Source: Marinobacter nanhaiticus D15-8W (GTDB lineage: Bacteria > Pseudomonadota > Gammaproteobacteria > Pseudomonadales > Oleiphilaceae). From it: a stretch of DNA of 64,000 nt. Both the position numbers and the translations under genes were made by a program. Each line of letters starts with the position of its first letter. The stretch's first letter is position 1. Positions 1 to 8,913 of this stretch are shown here, one piece after another. The notes under the pieces were generated by a model. That model did not search any database and had not been told where the DNA came from. It was given only the letters and a program-made list of their open reading frames with translations. Location of the stretch: the NCBI RefSeq assembly GCF_036511935.1, contig NZ_AP028878.1:1178001-1242000 (forward strand), read 5' to 3'.

Positions 1-1450
1 TCAACATCGTGTCGGTTACCCGGTTCGCACCGGCAGCGACCACCCCGAGCCCGAGGCCCGGGAAGATATAGGCGTTGTTGCATTGGGCAATGGGGTAGGT
101 ATGACCGTCCAGATCGACCGGCTTGAAAGGGCTGCCAGCCGCAACCAGCGCTTTGCCGTTGGTCCAGGTCAGGATGTCAGTGGGTGTCGCCTCGACGCGG
201 GAGGTGGGATTCGATAGCGGCATCACCAGGGGGCGGGCGCAGCCCGCGTGCATCGTTTTGATCACGTCCTCCGTGAACAATCCGCGTTGGCCTGAGACGC
301 CAATCAGCACAGTCGGTTTTGCCTCCTCTACTACATTAATCAACTCTCGACCCGACCAGTCCTTGATCCGCGCAGGATCCTGGGCGAGCGCTGACTGGAA
401 ATCCTGCAGGCCGTTCATATCCGTCGTCAGCAGTCCATCACGGTCAACCATGTAGACCCGTTGTCGCGCTTCGTCCTCCGGCACCCCTTCATTCGTCATG
501 GCGACTACGATCTGTGCGGCGATGCCGCAGCCAGCCGAGCCGGCGCCCAGGAAAGCCACCGTCTGGTCGCTGACCTTTTCGTTCTTCACCTTGCATGCCG
601 CCAGTAACGTAGCCAGGCATACGGCCGCCGTTCCCTGGATATCGTCGTTGAAGCAGCAGGCCTCGTCGCGGTATTGCTTCAAGAGCCGCATGGCGTTGTT
701 CTGCGCAAAATCCTCGAACTGCACCAGGGCCTTGGGCCAACGGCGTCTCACAGCGCCCATGAATTCAGCGACGAACGCGTCGTATTCTTCCGGACCAATG
801 CGCTCGTGGCGCCAGCCCATGTACATCGGATCGTCGAGCAGCGCCTGATTGTTGGTGCCGACATCGAGGACGATGGGGAGCGTATTCGCCGGGCTGATGC
901 CGCCGCAGGCGGTATACAGCGACAGCTTGCCGATAGGGATGCCCATGCCGCCGATGCCCTGGTCGCCCAAACCCAGGATGCGTTCGCCATCGGTCACCAC
1001 GATGACTTTGACGTTGTCCTTGGTGGCACTGCGCAGGAGGTAGTCCATGTGTTCCCGGTCGGGATAGGACACGAACAGGCCACGATGGTTGCGGTAGATC
1101 TTGGAGAACTCCTCACAGGCCTCGCCCACGGTCGGGGTGTAGATAATCGGGAGCATTTCTTCCAGATGATCTTCCAGCAGATAGAAGAAAAGGGTTTCGT
1201 TGTCGTCCTGCAACGCGCGCAGCGTGATGTGTCGGTCGAGATCGGTCTGGCATAACTCGTATTGTCGGTAAGCGCGCTCCGCCTGTTCCTTGATGGTCTC
1301 CACGTTGTGTGGGAGCAGGCCGATCAGGTTGAAATCCACACGCTCCCGGTGCGAGAACGCACTGCCTTTGTTCAGTAGCGGCAGCTCCAGCAGGGAGGGG
1401 CCGGCATAGGGAATGTACAAGGGGCGTTGTTCTCTCTTGCTCACAATCAC
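1..1450 (-). CDS. maeA: NAD-dependent malic enzyme, 3' end cut by window
   Basis: Oxidatively decarboxylates malate to pyruvate in the cytoplasm, making NADH. The 483 visible residues follow E. coli MaeA/SfcA almost without gaps from the N-terminal LYIPYAG stretch through [25 protein letters not shown], the metal-site NDDIQGTA and the dinucleotide fold [12 protein letters not shown], to [17 protein letters not shown]. About 80 C-terminal residues lie beyond base 1. Two GTG starts are possible, at 1450 and 1444; the first has GACGAG directly upstream and the second has GAGGTGA, so the start is uncertain by two codons. It is transcribed away from the Met-rich gene at 1722, and the shared intergenic region holds an Anr-like box. 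Confidence 0.95.
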   Translation of the reverse strand, partial: MIVSKREQRPLYIPYAGPSLLELPLLNKGSAFSHRERVDFNLIGLLPHNVETIKEQAERAYRQYELCQTDLDRHITLRALQDDNETLFFYLLEDHLEEMLPIIYTPTVGEACEEFSKIYRNHRGLFVSYPDREHMDYLLRSATKDNVKVIVVTDGERILGLGDQGIGGMGIPIGKLSLYTACGGISPANTLPIVLDVGTNNQALLDDPMYMGWRHERIGPEEYDAFVAEFMGAVRRRWPKALVQFEDFAQNNAMRLLKQYRDEACCFNDDIQGTAAVCLATLLAACKVKNEKVSDQTVAFLGAGSAGCGIAAQIVVAMTNEGVPEDEARQRVYMVDRDGLLTTDMNGLQDFQSALAQDPARIKDWSGRELINVVEEAKPTVLIGVSGQRGLFTEDVIKTMHAGCARPLVMPLSNPTSRVEATPTDILTWTNGKALVAAGSPFKPVDLDGHTYPIAQCNNAYIFPGLGLGVVAAGANRVTDTML

Positions 1451-1619
1451 CTCGTCGATGGAGTGGATTACGAAGGCGCCAGGCGCTGGAGATGTCTCGA
1501 ACAGCCAGATCCCGTTTATTGAGGGTAGCTGATATCAGCCTCTCTCGCAGGCCAGTGCGCCGCACTGATCGATATCAGATCGATCTTAGTGACTCCCGTT
1601 CTACCAAGGTTTTTCCAAG

Positions 1620-1633
1620 TTGACTTGCATCAA
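1620..1633. promoter_or_regulatory. FNR/Anr-like box, imperfect
   Basis: TTGACTTGCATCAA matches TTGAT-N4-ATCAA at 9 of 10 defined bases. It lies about 90 bases before the Met-rich gene at 1722 and about 170 bases before maeA on the other strand, so it could serve either. The match is visible; the regulatory role is inferred. Confidence 0.5.
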
Positions 1634-1721
1634 ACTACTTGCAGTTTCCACCCGAACCACGTTGTCGATCCGCCGGTTCTCGGCTCAAGATTGTGGCAAC
1701 AAGTGAAAGGAGGACTCGTTA

Positions 1722-2168
1722 ATGAAAACAAAACGCGTATGGGTTGCCAGTTTGGCCGCTCTGTTGTTTAGCGGTTCGCTTTGGGCCCAGCAAGGGCAGC
1801 CTGACGAGCGATACCCAATGGGCCCAGGCATGATGGGGCCGGGGATGATGAACCCAGGCATGATGGGCCAGGGCATGATGAACCCCGGGATGGGGCCGGG
1901 TATGTACGGCCGCGGTATGCATAAGGGGATGATGGGGCCCGGCATGGACGCTCACGGCGTGATGATGGGGCAATACGGGTTGCAGGCGGACGACTACCTC
2001 AAACATCAGGAATGGTTGGATAAAACGGCGACAACGCGCCGTGAGCTATGGATGCTCAAGTTCGATCTGATGGAAGCGCAGCGTACCCATCAGCCTCGCG
2101 AAAAGATCGCTGAACTCATGCGTGAGATGCAGAATAAGCAGCAGGCGCTTCAGGAATCCGCACCTTAA
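1722..2168 (+). CDS. Met/Gly-rich periplasmic protein, ZraP/Spy-like
   Basis: A 148-residue exported protein. Residues 1-22 are a signal peptide ending SLWAQ. Residues about 30-72 are a run of GPGMM/NPGMM repeats, very rich in Met and Gly, of a kind that binds copper(I) in other periplasmic proteins. The C-terminal 60 residues are a charged amphipathic helix pair (RRELWMLKFDLMEAQ) like the metal-responsive ZraP/CpxP/Spy group. AGGAGG lies seven bases before the ATG. It probably buffers metal or acts as a small envelope chaperone; the metal is not known. An Anr-like box precedes it and a hairpin follows it, so it is likely monocistronic. Confidence 0.75.
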   Translation: MKTKRVWVASLAALLFSGSLWAQQGQPDERYPMGPGMMGPGMMNPGMMGQGMMNPGMGPGMYGRGMHKGMMGPGMDAHGVMMGQYGLQADDYLKHQEWLDKTATTRRELWMLKFDLMEAQRTHQPREKIAELMREMQNKQQALQESAP

Positions 2169-2192
2169 TTTTCGAAAGGAAAAACGCAGCGG

Positions 2193-2223
2193 CTGGCCCA
2201 ATACGATGGGCCAGAGGATTTTC
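2193..2223 (+). terminator. hairpin terminator after Met-rich gene
   Basis: CTGGCCCA, six-base loop, TGGGCCAG, followed by a short T tract (GGATTTTC). It is 25 bases after the stop of the gene ending at 2168. Confidence 0.6.
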
Positions 2224-2377
2224 TATGAATGTCGGGCCTCGAACGGGTCACAGCAAACCCTGGCGTCCGCAGCGCCCCGAACCAATTGGACCTCCATCTT
2301 GAATTCGGGGAAGTCATTTGTGTCTCTAAAGGACGGGCCATGCTCCTTTGAACGACGCACTTGAACAGGAGGACGTC

Positions 2378-3232
2378 ATGACGCCAGTCGTAACCGATCA
2401 TGTGATCATCAATAATGCGCGTATTGCCTGTGGTGTGCATGGTGAGGGAATTCCCGTCGTCCTCCTCCATGGAACGCCGTCCTCGTCGCTAATCTGGCGC
2501 GATGTCATCCCAAAGCTGGTCGCAGCGGGCTACAAGGTGCATGTTTTCGACCTACTTGGTTATGGTCTGTCCGAGAGGCCATGGGATAAGGACGTTGATA
2601 CGTCGATCAGCGGGCAACTGCCCATTCTGGAAGGCCTGATGGCACACTGGGGTTTGGATACGGCGCATATCGTCGCCCACGATTTCGGCGGCGGCATCGC
2701 ACAGCAGCTTGGCGTTTTCTCGCCGTGCCGTCTGCTGACCCTCACGCTTATCGACACGGTCAGCTATGACAGCTATCCCTCAAAGCGCACGCGGCAGCAG
2801 ATGGAAGCAGGGCTCGAAGTCCTGGGAAAGGCGCCAAACGCGCAGCACAGGCAGCATTTCCGGGACTGGCTGTTGACGGCAGTGGTCGATCGGGAGGCAC
2901 TGCAGGCTTCAGCACTGGATACTTATCTTGACTACATCTCGGGTCCGGTCGGGCAGGGGAGCCTGTTTCAGCACCAAATCCGTCACTACGATCCAAAACA
3001 CACCATGAAGATTGCAGATCGGCTTCACGAACTGGGAAACATCCCGGTCAAGTTGATTTGGGGCGAAGACGATGCCTGGCAGGTTCCGGACTGGGCTCAT
3101 CGGCTCAACAGGGATATACCGGGTTCGGACCTGACGATTGTCAGGGGGGCGGGGCATTTTTCACTAGAAGACAAACCCGATGAGATCGCCGCGCTTGTTG
3201 TCGATTTTCTGAATGCGCACGCCTATCTCTGA
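2378..3232 (+). CDS. alpha/beta hydrolase with Asp nucleophile (dehalogenase/epoxide hydrolase type)
   Basis: A 284-residue cytoplasmic hydrolase. It has the oxyanion motif HGTP (31-34), the nucleophile elbow HDFGG with Asp102 in place of Ser, a late GEDD turn (229-232) and the catalytic His260 in GAGHF. An Asp nucleophile is found in haloalkane and fluoroacetate dehalogenases and in epoxide hydrolases, so the substrate is probably a halide or epoxide, but it cannot be named. The ATG at 2378 has AGGAGG seven bases upstream; an in-frame TTG at 2348 has none and is less likely. The MFS gene 160 bases downstream may be co-transcribed. Confidence 0.85.
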   Translation: MTPVVTDHVIINNARIACGVHGEGIPVVLLHGTPSSSLIWRDVIPKLVAAGYKVHVFDLLGYGLSERPWDKDVDTSISGQLPILEGLMAHWGLDTAHIVAHDFGGGIAQQLGVFSPCRLLTLTLIDTVSYDSYPSKRTRQQMEAGLEVLGKAPNAQHRQHFRDWLLTAVVDREALQASALDTYLDYISGPVGQGSLFQHQIRHYDPKHTMKIADRLHELGNIPVKLIWGEDDAWQVPDWAHRLNRDIPGSDLTIVRGAGHFSLEDKPDEIAALVVDFLNAHAYL

Positions 3233-3391
3233 CCTGCGGGTTCAGGTGGTGAGCCTGAGGCAAATACCCCTGGTGCGAGGGCTGTAGTGTCTAGGTCAAA
3301 AACTTTAGAAACACTCCGAACTGCTCTAGGCTCAGAGTAACGCTCGATCTTGCCGTATGCGGCGGGGCAGGCGACTCTTGGAGATAGGGGC

Positions 3392-4708
3392 ATGAAATCC
3401 TTGTCGAGCACAGGCTTTGCCATTTTCGGCGCCTCGCTGATTGCGATCAGCTATGGCCTCGCGCGTTTCGCCTTCGGCCTGTTCGTGCCGCCCATCCGCG
3501 ACGATCTGGATTTAACGCCTTACCTGATCGGTATTATCGGCGCGCTACCGCTTATCAGCTTTCTGTTGGCGTCTTCGGTGGCGTCGTTCGCTGCGGTTCG
3601 TCTCGGCGCTCGCAATACGGCCATGTTGGCGGGCGTGTTCGGCGTCGTGGGCCTGGGGTTGATCAGCCAGTCTTCGGGCGCGTTGTCGCTCGGCATAGGC
3701 GTGTTTGCCTGCGGTATCTGCACCGGTCTCATGATGCCGGCGCTGACGGCCGCCATGCAGGTTCTGGTCGATCGTTCCATGCACGGGCGGGTCAGTTCCG
3801 TGATGAACGCGGGCACGAGTATCGGCGTTGCCCTTGCGGTGCCCGCCGTCCTGTTTCTTGCGGGTATCTGGCGCTACGCCTACGCATCCTTTGCCGTCCT
3901 GGCGGCCCTTGGCGTTTTTGCTGCGTGGTATTTCATACCTTCGGTCTCCCGCGTCACACCGTCGAATGCGGCGCCGCCACCGCCGATCAGCGCCCTGCAA
4001 TGGTCGCGTCTTTTCAAGCTCTCGCTGTTTGCGTTTGTCATGGGGTTCGTTTCTTCCGCTTACTGGATCTTTGCGCCCGATTTGATGGTGACCCTTGGCG
4101 GTCTGGATGCCTCCGGGACGGGGTGGCTATGGTTGGCTGTGGGTGTCGCCGGGCTTGGGGGTGCCGTGGTGGCTGACCTCGCTGATCGAAACAATCCAGC
4201 CATTACCCAGGCCCTGATGCTGATGATGCTGGCTGCCAGCCTGGCCTTGCTGGCGGCGAGTCCCAGTCAGTTAGTGCTTGCTTCGTTTTCCGCACTTGTG
4301 TTCGGCCTGGCGTATATGAGCCTTACCGGACTCTACCTGATGACGGGCATCCGCCTCTTGCCGGGGCGCCTCTCGCTGGGGCCGGTATTGCCATTCATGG
4401 CCGTCTCGCTTGGCCAGGCGGCTGGCTCGCCAATTCTGGGCATATTGGTAAACAACCTCGGGTACAACGTGGCGTTCGCCACATACGCTTCCATTGGCAT
4501 TCTTGTGGCCATGCTCTCGCCGTTCTACCCCCGCCATCTGGAACACGATGACGAAGAGGAAGCAGAGGAAGAAACCGGTCTCCAGGCCGCATACGATTAT
4601 CAACTCCAGACCGAGGAGGGCGAGCCGTTCACCTATGACGAGAAAGGCACCGATGCCTCGAACCTCGAAGATCAGCGGGCTGAACCAAAGCCTGATACCC
4701 AGTCATAG
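3392..4708 (+). CDS. MFS transporter with acidic C-terminal tail
   Basis: A 438-residue inner-membrane protein with about 12 hydrophobic segments; it opens with the MFS-like stretch GLARFAFGLFVPPIRDDL. The last 60 residues are hydrophilic and strongly acidic (HDDEEEAEEE), an unusual cytoplasmic tail for the family. The ATG at 3392 is preceded by GGAGATAGGGG; an in-frame TTG at 3350 would add 14 residues that do not look like MFS. The substrate cannot be deduced. Its neighbour is an alpha/beta hydrolase, which might act on the same compound. Confidence 0.85.
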   Translation: MKSLSSTGFAIFGASLIAISYGLARFAFGLFVPPIRDDLDLTPYLIGIIGALPLISFLLASSVASFAAVRLGARNTAMLAGVFGVVGLGLISQSSGALSLGIGVFACGICTGLMMPALTAAMQVLVDRSMHGRVSSVMNAGTSIGVALAVPAVLFLAGIWRYAYASFAVLAALGVFAAWYFIPSVSRVTPSNAAPPPPISALQWSRLFKLSLFAFVMGFVSSAYWIFAPDLMVTLGGLDASGTGWLWLAVGVAGLGGAVVADLADRNNPAITQALMLMMLAASLALLAASPSQLVLASFSALVFGLAYMSLTGLYLMTGIRLLPGRLSLGPVLPFMAVSLGQAAGSPILGILVNNLGYNVAFATYASIGILVAMLSPFYPRHLEHDDEEEAEEETGLQAAYDYQLQTEEGEPFTYDEKGTDASNLEDQRAEPKPDTQS

Positions 4709-4758
4709 GTTAACGGCAGAGAGGTGCGAGAGCCGGATCGATGATAGGCCTCGTGACA

Positions 4759-4772
4759 TTGATTTGAATCAA
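4759..4772. promoter_or_regulatory. perfect FNR/Anr box upstream of usp
   Basis: TTGATTTGAATCAA is an exact TTGAT-N4-ATCAA palindrome. It sits 59 bases before the GTG start of the universal stress protein at 4832, a spacing that allows class II activation at about -41.5 with a short leader. Confidence 0.8.
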
Positions 4773-4831
4773 CCCCCGGCGGTCTATCGAGGGGTAGTTT
4801 ATTTGGAAATACCCGAGGAGGAGGTACCACC

Positions 4832-5272
4832 GTGGACAAGGGTTCATCGAGTATCATTGTTGCCTGTGATGGTTCAGACCAGGCGCGTAGTGCTGCAAAG
4901 TTGGGCGGGAGCTTGGCAAGCGCTCTTGGCCAGCCTCTCAAGCTCCTCACTGTCTTTCCAGAATCGAAAGCGTCGAATCTTGTACTGGCTGGAGTCGGCG
5001 GTGACACGATGCAGGCTGAAAAGCAAAAATACGCCCGTGCGGCCTTCGATGCCGCCAGGGAGGTCCTGGGCGACGGCGTCGAACCTGAGGACGAGGTGAT
5101 CTTGCGTGGTGATCCAGCGCACGAAATTCTGGAATACATGCAAAATAATCCGGGTTCCCATCTCATTCTGGGTCGGCGCGGCTATTCAGCCATCCGCAGC
5201 CTGACGCTCGGAAGCGTCAGTGAAAAGATTGTCCGGCATGCGACTGGGCCTGTCACCATCGTCGGTGCTTGA
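4832..5272 (+). CDS. universal stress protein (UspA family)
   Basis: A 146-residue single-domain Usp. The N-terminal strand IIVACDGSDQA and the C-terminal nucleotide motif GRRGYSAIRSLTLGSVS fit the G-2x-G-9x-G(S/T) ATP-binding pattern, so it is probably an ATP-binding Usp. The start is GTG with GAGGAGG upstream. A perfect Anr box lies in its promoter, which suggests induction at low oxygen, as is common for Usp genes in Pseudomonas relatives. It is convergent with the globin gene. Confidence 0.9.
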   Translation: MDKGSSSIIVACDGSDQARSAAKLGGSLASALGQPLKLLTVFPESKASNLVLAGVGGDTMQAEKQKYARAAFDAAREVLGDGVEPEDEVILRGDPAHEILEYMQNNPGSHLILGRRGYSAIRSLTLGSVSEKIVRHATGPVTIVGA

Positions 5273-5399
5273 CGTAGGTGCTTGAAGCTTGCCTTTGTGA
5301 ACGCACGGGCTTGTACGCAACGACCTGAAAGTCATTGCGTTTGAAGGAGTGTGCGTGAAGACGAGGCGCTAAACATCGTGAAAGGGCGAGCGGGCCCTG

Positions 5400-5816
5400 T
5401 CAGAAGTGATCGTAGCCGAATTTCATGTAAGTAATACCGGGGCTAAGAATCAGTCGCCAGGCTAGCTCGACTTCATCGCGGCATTCAGGGTCGTAGGCTT
5501 TTACAGTGTCGATGAGGCACTCTAGCCAAAGATCGTAGAGATAAGGCTTGATGTTGAGCTCTCGGGCACTGTGAATGTATGCGATTCGACGAAGCACATT
5601 GTCGATGGCGCCGCTGGCGTAAAAGGCGACCAGGCTGAAGAACGACTTTTTCAACATCCGGCGTTGCCCGGCCATGTCCGTATTGCGGAATAATTGCCTG
5701 ACTTCGGGCGACGAGCGCAGAAACCGTTGGTAGAAAGCTTCAAAGAATTCCGTATTTTCGGGCGTGGCCAGGAGGACGCGGTTGTAACTCTCGTCAAATA
5801 TCTCCTCGAACGACAT
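5400..5816 (-). CDS. single-domain globin-like protein
   Basis: A 138-residue protein of globin size. The N-terminal half (FFEAFYQRFLRSSPEVRQLF, then MLKKSFFSL) follows the A-to-E helices of bacterial globins, and IAYIHSARELNIKPYLYD has the His-x3-L-x-I-x-P pattern around the proximal His. It probably binds haem and senses or binds oxygen or NO; no reductase domain is attached. AAGGAGG lies six bases before the ATG. It is divergent from the sodium:solute symporter, with an Anr-like half-match between them, fitting the low-oxygen theme of the block. Confidence 0.75.
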   Translation of the reverse strand: MSFEEIFDESYNRVLLATPENTEFFEAFYQRFLRSSPEVRQLFRNTDMAGQRRMLKKSFFSLVAFYASGAIDNVLRRIAYIHSARELNIKPYLYDLWLECLIDTVKAYDPECRDEVELAWRLILSPGITYMKFGYDHF

Positions 5817-5985
5817 GACAGCCTCCTTGGTTACTAAGGTTCATCCTCTCTGGGTAACCGTGCACTTTCTGTCAGACGTCTAAACCATATTCTCCCTGGA
5901 ACATACTCTCTAAAACGTAGCAGTCCCATGTGCGCAGGACCAGGCGTTCATTCCAGTTGTTGGGGCCTGACGTCCGTGCCAATCG

Positions 5986-5999
5986 TTGATCTGATGCAA
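5986..5999. promoter_or_regulatory. weak FNR/Anr-like box between globin and symporter
   Basis: TTGATCTGATGCAA matches the consensus at 8 of 10 bases (left half perfect). It is 60 bases before the symporter ATG at 6060 and 170 bases from the globin start. Taken alone it is weak; it gains weight from the two perfect boxes nearby. Confidence 0.35.
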
Positions 6000-6059
6000 G
6001 AAGCGGGCTTGGGCATTCAGCTAAGGTGGGCCTGTTAAGCTTCGTTCGAGACTGATTTT

Positions 6060-7457
6060 ATGAGCGTAACAGCCTATAGCTTCGTCGCGGTCTTGATGGT
6101 GTTTCTGGCTATCGGTGTGTCATCGATCCGAAAGAAGCACTCTGACGTCAATGATTACCTTACTGCCGGCTACAGCACCGCACCCTGGTTGATTGGGCTG
6201 TCTTCGGTCGCCACCAACAATTCGGGTTATATGTTCATCGGCTTGGTGGGTTATACCTGGATGGCGGGGGTCTCGGCGTTCTGTGTTGCTCTGGGCTGGT
6301 TATTCGGCGACTGGCTCGTATGGTGTGGCTTCCACCAGCGCCTGCGTCGCTACTCCGAGGCGCATCCGGTGAATACCATTCCCGCACTGACGGCGTTAGA
6401 CCCGGCAACCCAGTCAAGCCCGCTAAGGCTGGTCTCGGCTGTGATTACCCTGGTTTTTCTCGCTGTTTATGCGGCCGCCCAGCTCAAAGCGGGGAGTAAG
6501 GCTCTTAATGTGATGTTCAGCTGGCCTGAATGGTTGGGGGCACTGCTCGGGGCGGCCGTGGTCCTGTTGTATTCCTTTGCTGGCGGAATCCGCGCATCAA
6601 TCTGGACCGATGCTGCGCAATCGTTCGTTATGCTCTTCGGCATGATCGCCCTGTTCGTTGCGGGATTGCTCGCCGTGGGCTGGCCCTGGGAGCTAGCCGC
6701 TGCGTTGGAGTCGGTGGACCCGACGCTGGTGCACTGGAGCCCCGACGGCCTGCTGTTCGGGTTGGTGCCTTTCATCCTTGGCTGGGTAGCTGCAGGCATC
6801 GGCGCTATCGGTCAGCCTCATATTCTGGTACGCACTATCGCACTGCGTAGCCCCGACGATGTGCCCGCCGCCCGTCGGGTTTACTTCGCATGGTACTTGC
6901 CGTTTGCCGTACTGACGGTCACGGTAGGCCTGTATGCACGCGTATTGCTCGATGGTGAACTCATCGATCCGGAACTGACCTTGCCCTTGATGGCTGAACT
7001 GTACCTGCCGGAGATTCTGACCGGCATGGTTCTCGCGGCCATCTTTGCCGCCACCCTGTCTACTGCCGATTCGATGCTGCTCTCCTGTTCTGCGGCGATC
7101 AGCCAGGATTTGATTCCGAGGTTCGGTCAGTCCTATGTCAGAACCAAGGTGGGTACTCTCGGTATTACTGTACTGGTGCTGGCCATCGCTCTCTCGGCAC
7201 CGGCAAACGTATTTACCCTGGTCGTTTTTGCCTGGTCTTCGCTCGGTGGGACCTTGGGCCCAGTCATTCTCCTGCGCATCATGCACGCGCCCTTGGGCAG
7301 GCCCACCGCATTGACGATGATGGCATCGGGGATGGCAACCCTGATTATCTGGCAGCTACTCGGCTATTCCGATTCCCTGTATGAATTGCTGCCAGCCCTG
7401 GCCGTTTCGTTTTTGGTATACGGGCTCATGTACCCGTTCCAACACAAGGAGGCCTGA
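6060..7457 (+). CDS. sodium:solute symporter (SSS/SLC5 family)
   Basis: A 465-residue inner-membrane protein with about 13 hydrophobic segments. NDYLTAGYS near residue 30, SSVATNNSGYMFIGLVGY in helix 1-2, and FAATLSTADSMLLSCSAAIS near residue 330 are the SSS signatures, the last holding the Na2-site Ser/Thr residues. It resembles PutP/PanF-type carriers of small organic solutes, but the substrate cannot be read. A Usp-like gene starts six bases after its stop, so the two are one operon. No strong ribosome-binding site is seen before the ATG. Confidence 0.88.
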   Translation: MSVTAYSFVAVLMVFLAIGVSSIRKKHSDVNDYLTAGYSTAPWLIGLSSVATNNSGYMFIGLVGYTWMAGVSAFCVALGWLFGDWLVWCGFHQRLRRYSEAHPVNTIPALTALDPATQSSPLRLVSAVITLVFLAVYAAAQLKAGSKALNVMFSWPEWLGALLGAAVVLLYSFAGGIRASIWTDAAQSFVMLFGMIALFVAGLLAVGWPWELAAALESVDPTLVHWSPDGLLFGLVPFILGWVAAGIGAIGQPHILVRTIALRSPDDVPAARRVYFAWYLPFAVLTVTVGLYARVLLDGELIDPELTLPLMAELYLPEILTGMVLAAIFAATLSTADSMLLSCSAAISQDLIPRFGQSYVRTKVGTLGITVLVLAIALSAPANVFTLVVFAWSSLGGTLGPVILLRIMHAPLGRPTALTMMASGMATLIIWQLLGYSDSLYELLPALAVSFLVYGLMYPFQHKEA

Positions 7458-7463
7458 CAAGTC

Positions 7464-7934
7464 ATGGCGGAAGAAAAAGGTGACAAGCTTAAGGTGCTTT
7501 ATGCCTGTGACCCCTACCGCGACCTGGAAGATCTGGATCCCGGTGGCCGGTTGATCAGCCCGGAAAATGCGCGCCTCCTGGTCGTGATGGCTTGCGAACT
7601 CCCCGAGGAGAGCCTGTCCTGGTTCCGCAAGCGTCTGATGCCGCCGCTACAGCTTAGGCGCCAAGTGGCAGCCCAGGAGGTCGAGTTGCAGGAACGGATG
7701 TTTGAGGTCGTCAAACGACTCGAATCCCTGGGGTATGAAGTGGATTCCAGAGTTCAGCGAGGGCGCAAGATCGGCGAAGTGCTTGTTGCCATGGCCGATG
7801 AACATCAGGTCGATCTGATCCTCGTCGAACGACGAAGGCAGACTGCTTGGCAGCGGTTACTTGTCGGCAGTGTCATCGATTACCTCAACCGCTATGCGAA
7901 CCAGTCGATGTTGATTATGGCGCCACCGGAGTGA
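7464..7934 (+). CDS. Usp-like protein lacking the ATP-binding glycines
   Basis: A 156-residue protein with a Usp fold by pattern: an N-terminal strand KVLYACDPY, the central VDLILVERRRQ, and the final strand SMLIMAPPE. At the place of the G-2x-G-9x-G(S) loop it reads VERRRQTAWQRLLVGSV, so the first two glycines are gone and ATP binding is unlikely. It starts six bases after the symporter stop with AAGGAGG upstream. Some symporters have such a partner as a regulatory subunit; here that is inference from position. Confidence 0.75.
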   Translation: MAEEKGDKLKVLYACDPYRDLEDLDPGGRLISPENARLLVVMACELPEESLSWFRKRLMPPLQLRRQVAAQEVELQERMFEVVKRLESLGYEVDSRVQRGRKIGEVLVAMADEHQVDLILVERRRQTAWQRLLVGSVIDYLNRYANQSMLIMAPPE

Positions 7935-8301
7935 CGCTTGCCTTGCGCACCTCGATTCTCATTCAGGGTGCGGTTCAAGCCCGCTTCACCATTTAGCCGC
8001 CGACACTAACACTAAAGGTGACGTAACACTTTCAGGCGGGCCTCGCGGGTCGCTTGCGACCATATACCTCCTCTAAAGCCGTTGCCTCTGGGGCACAGAA
8101 CATTCCTGGCTACTTGGTCACGTTCGGAACTGGTGTCGAGTCATCCCATCGTGTGCTTTCGGTCGAGCCCTTGTTGCGGGCTTTCATCGGCTGGGGCGGT
8201 GGAGGTATCTCGTCTATGGTGGCGGGGTGGTACGAAATATTGGGAGTAAAGGAAAAGGGGGTAATTACCGTATTCCTCTAATGGGGTACGCACCAAGGAC
8301 G

Positions 8302-8315
8302 TTGATTTTAATCAA
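8302..8315. promoter_or_regulatory. perfect FNR/Anr box upstream of usp-narK
   Basis: TTGATTTTAATCAA is an exact TTGAT-N4-ATCAA site in the 470-base gap between 7934 and 8407. It is 91 bases before the Usp ATG at 8407, with narK 45 bases beyond that gene. Nothing else in the gap was recognised. Confidence 0.8.
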
Positions 8316-8406
8316 GTATTAGCATGGCCAGGCTGTGGGGTAATAGCTGACAGATATCAATTGCGGCCTCTTGCCCAGGGGCCGAGATCTGTCCTCGGAG
8401 ACGCCC

Positions 8407-8868
8407 ATGAAAATCATGCTTGCCTACGATGGATCGCGGAATGCCAGGTTGGCACTGGCCCAGACGATCACCCTGTTTCGCGATCTGAATCCCCAAATCG
8501 TGCTTGTCGCGGTTGCTGAAAACCCACGGGATATCACCTCTGGCAACGAAGACCTGTTTCAGCAGGAAGTCGCCAGTCTCAAAGATGACCTGAAAGAAGC
8601 CATGCAGGTGTGCCAGGACGCCGACATCGTCGCCGAGACGATGTTGCTCGAGGGTGACCCGCGCAAGATGCTCCTCTTTGCCGCCGAAAAGAACATCCGT
8701 CCGGACATGTTGGTCATCGCTCGCCATAGCCATGAGCCGGATGGCGGTTTTATCGCGCGGTCCCTTACCTATTTCGTGGACGAACTGGACTACATGACCT
8801 TCGGCAGCGTGAGTTCGTTCCTCGCCCGGCGGATTCAATGCCCACTTCTGATCTTGCCCAGCCGCTAA
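8407..8868 (+). CDS. universal stress protein ahead of narK
   Basis: A 153-residue Usp-family protein. It opens with MKIMLAYDGSRNARLAL, has a Usp-like middle (EGDPRKMLLFAAEKN) and ends TFGSVSSFLARRIQCPLLIL. The second ATP-loop glycine region is altered (ARHSHEPDGG then FGSVSS), so binding of ATP is uncertain. GGAG precedes the ATG; an in-frame start 36 bases earlier lacks a site. It is the first gene after the perfect Anr box and is followed at 45 bases by narK, a pairing that points to anaerobic nitrate respiration. Confidence 0.85.
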   Translation: MKIMLAYDGSRNARLALAQTITLFRDLNPQIVLVAVAENPRDITSGNEDLFQQEVASLKDDLKEAMQVCQDADIVAETMLLEGDPRKMLLFAAEKNIRPDMLVIARHSHEPDGGFIARSLTYFVDELDYMTFGSVSSFLARRIQCPLLILPSR

Positions 8869-8913
8869 CCCGGCGACGACGCAGTTTTCGATTGATAGCC
8901 CAAGGAGGCTGAC

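Noticed and set aside
5820..5858. GGTTAC/GTAACC inverted repeat before the globin gene
   Set aside because: Six-base arms with a long loop; likely by chance.
8054..8281. 75-residue open frame in the gap before the Usp gene
   Set aside because: No ribosome-binding site, no family pattern, and it ends just before the Anr box; probably chance.
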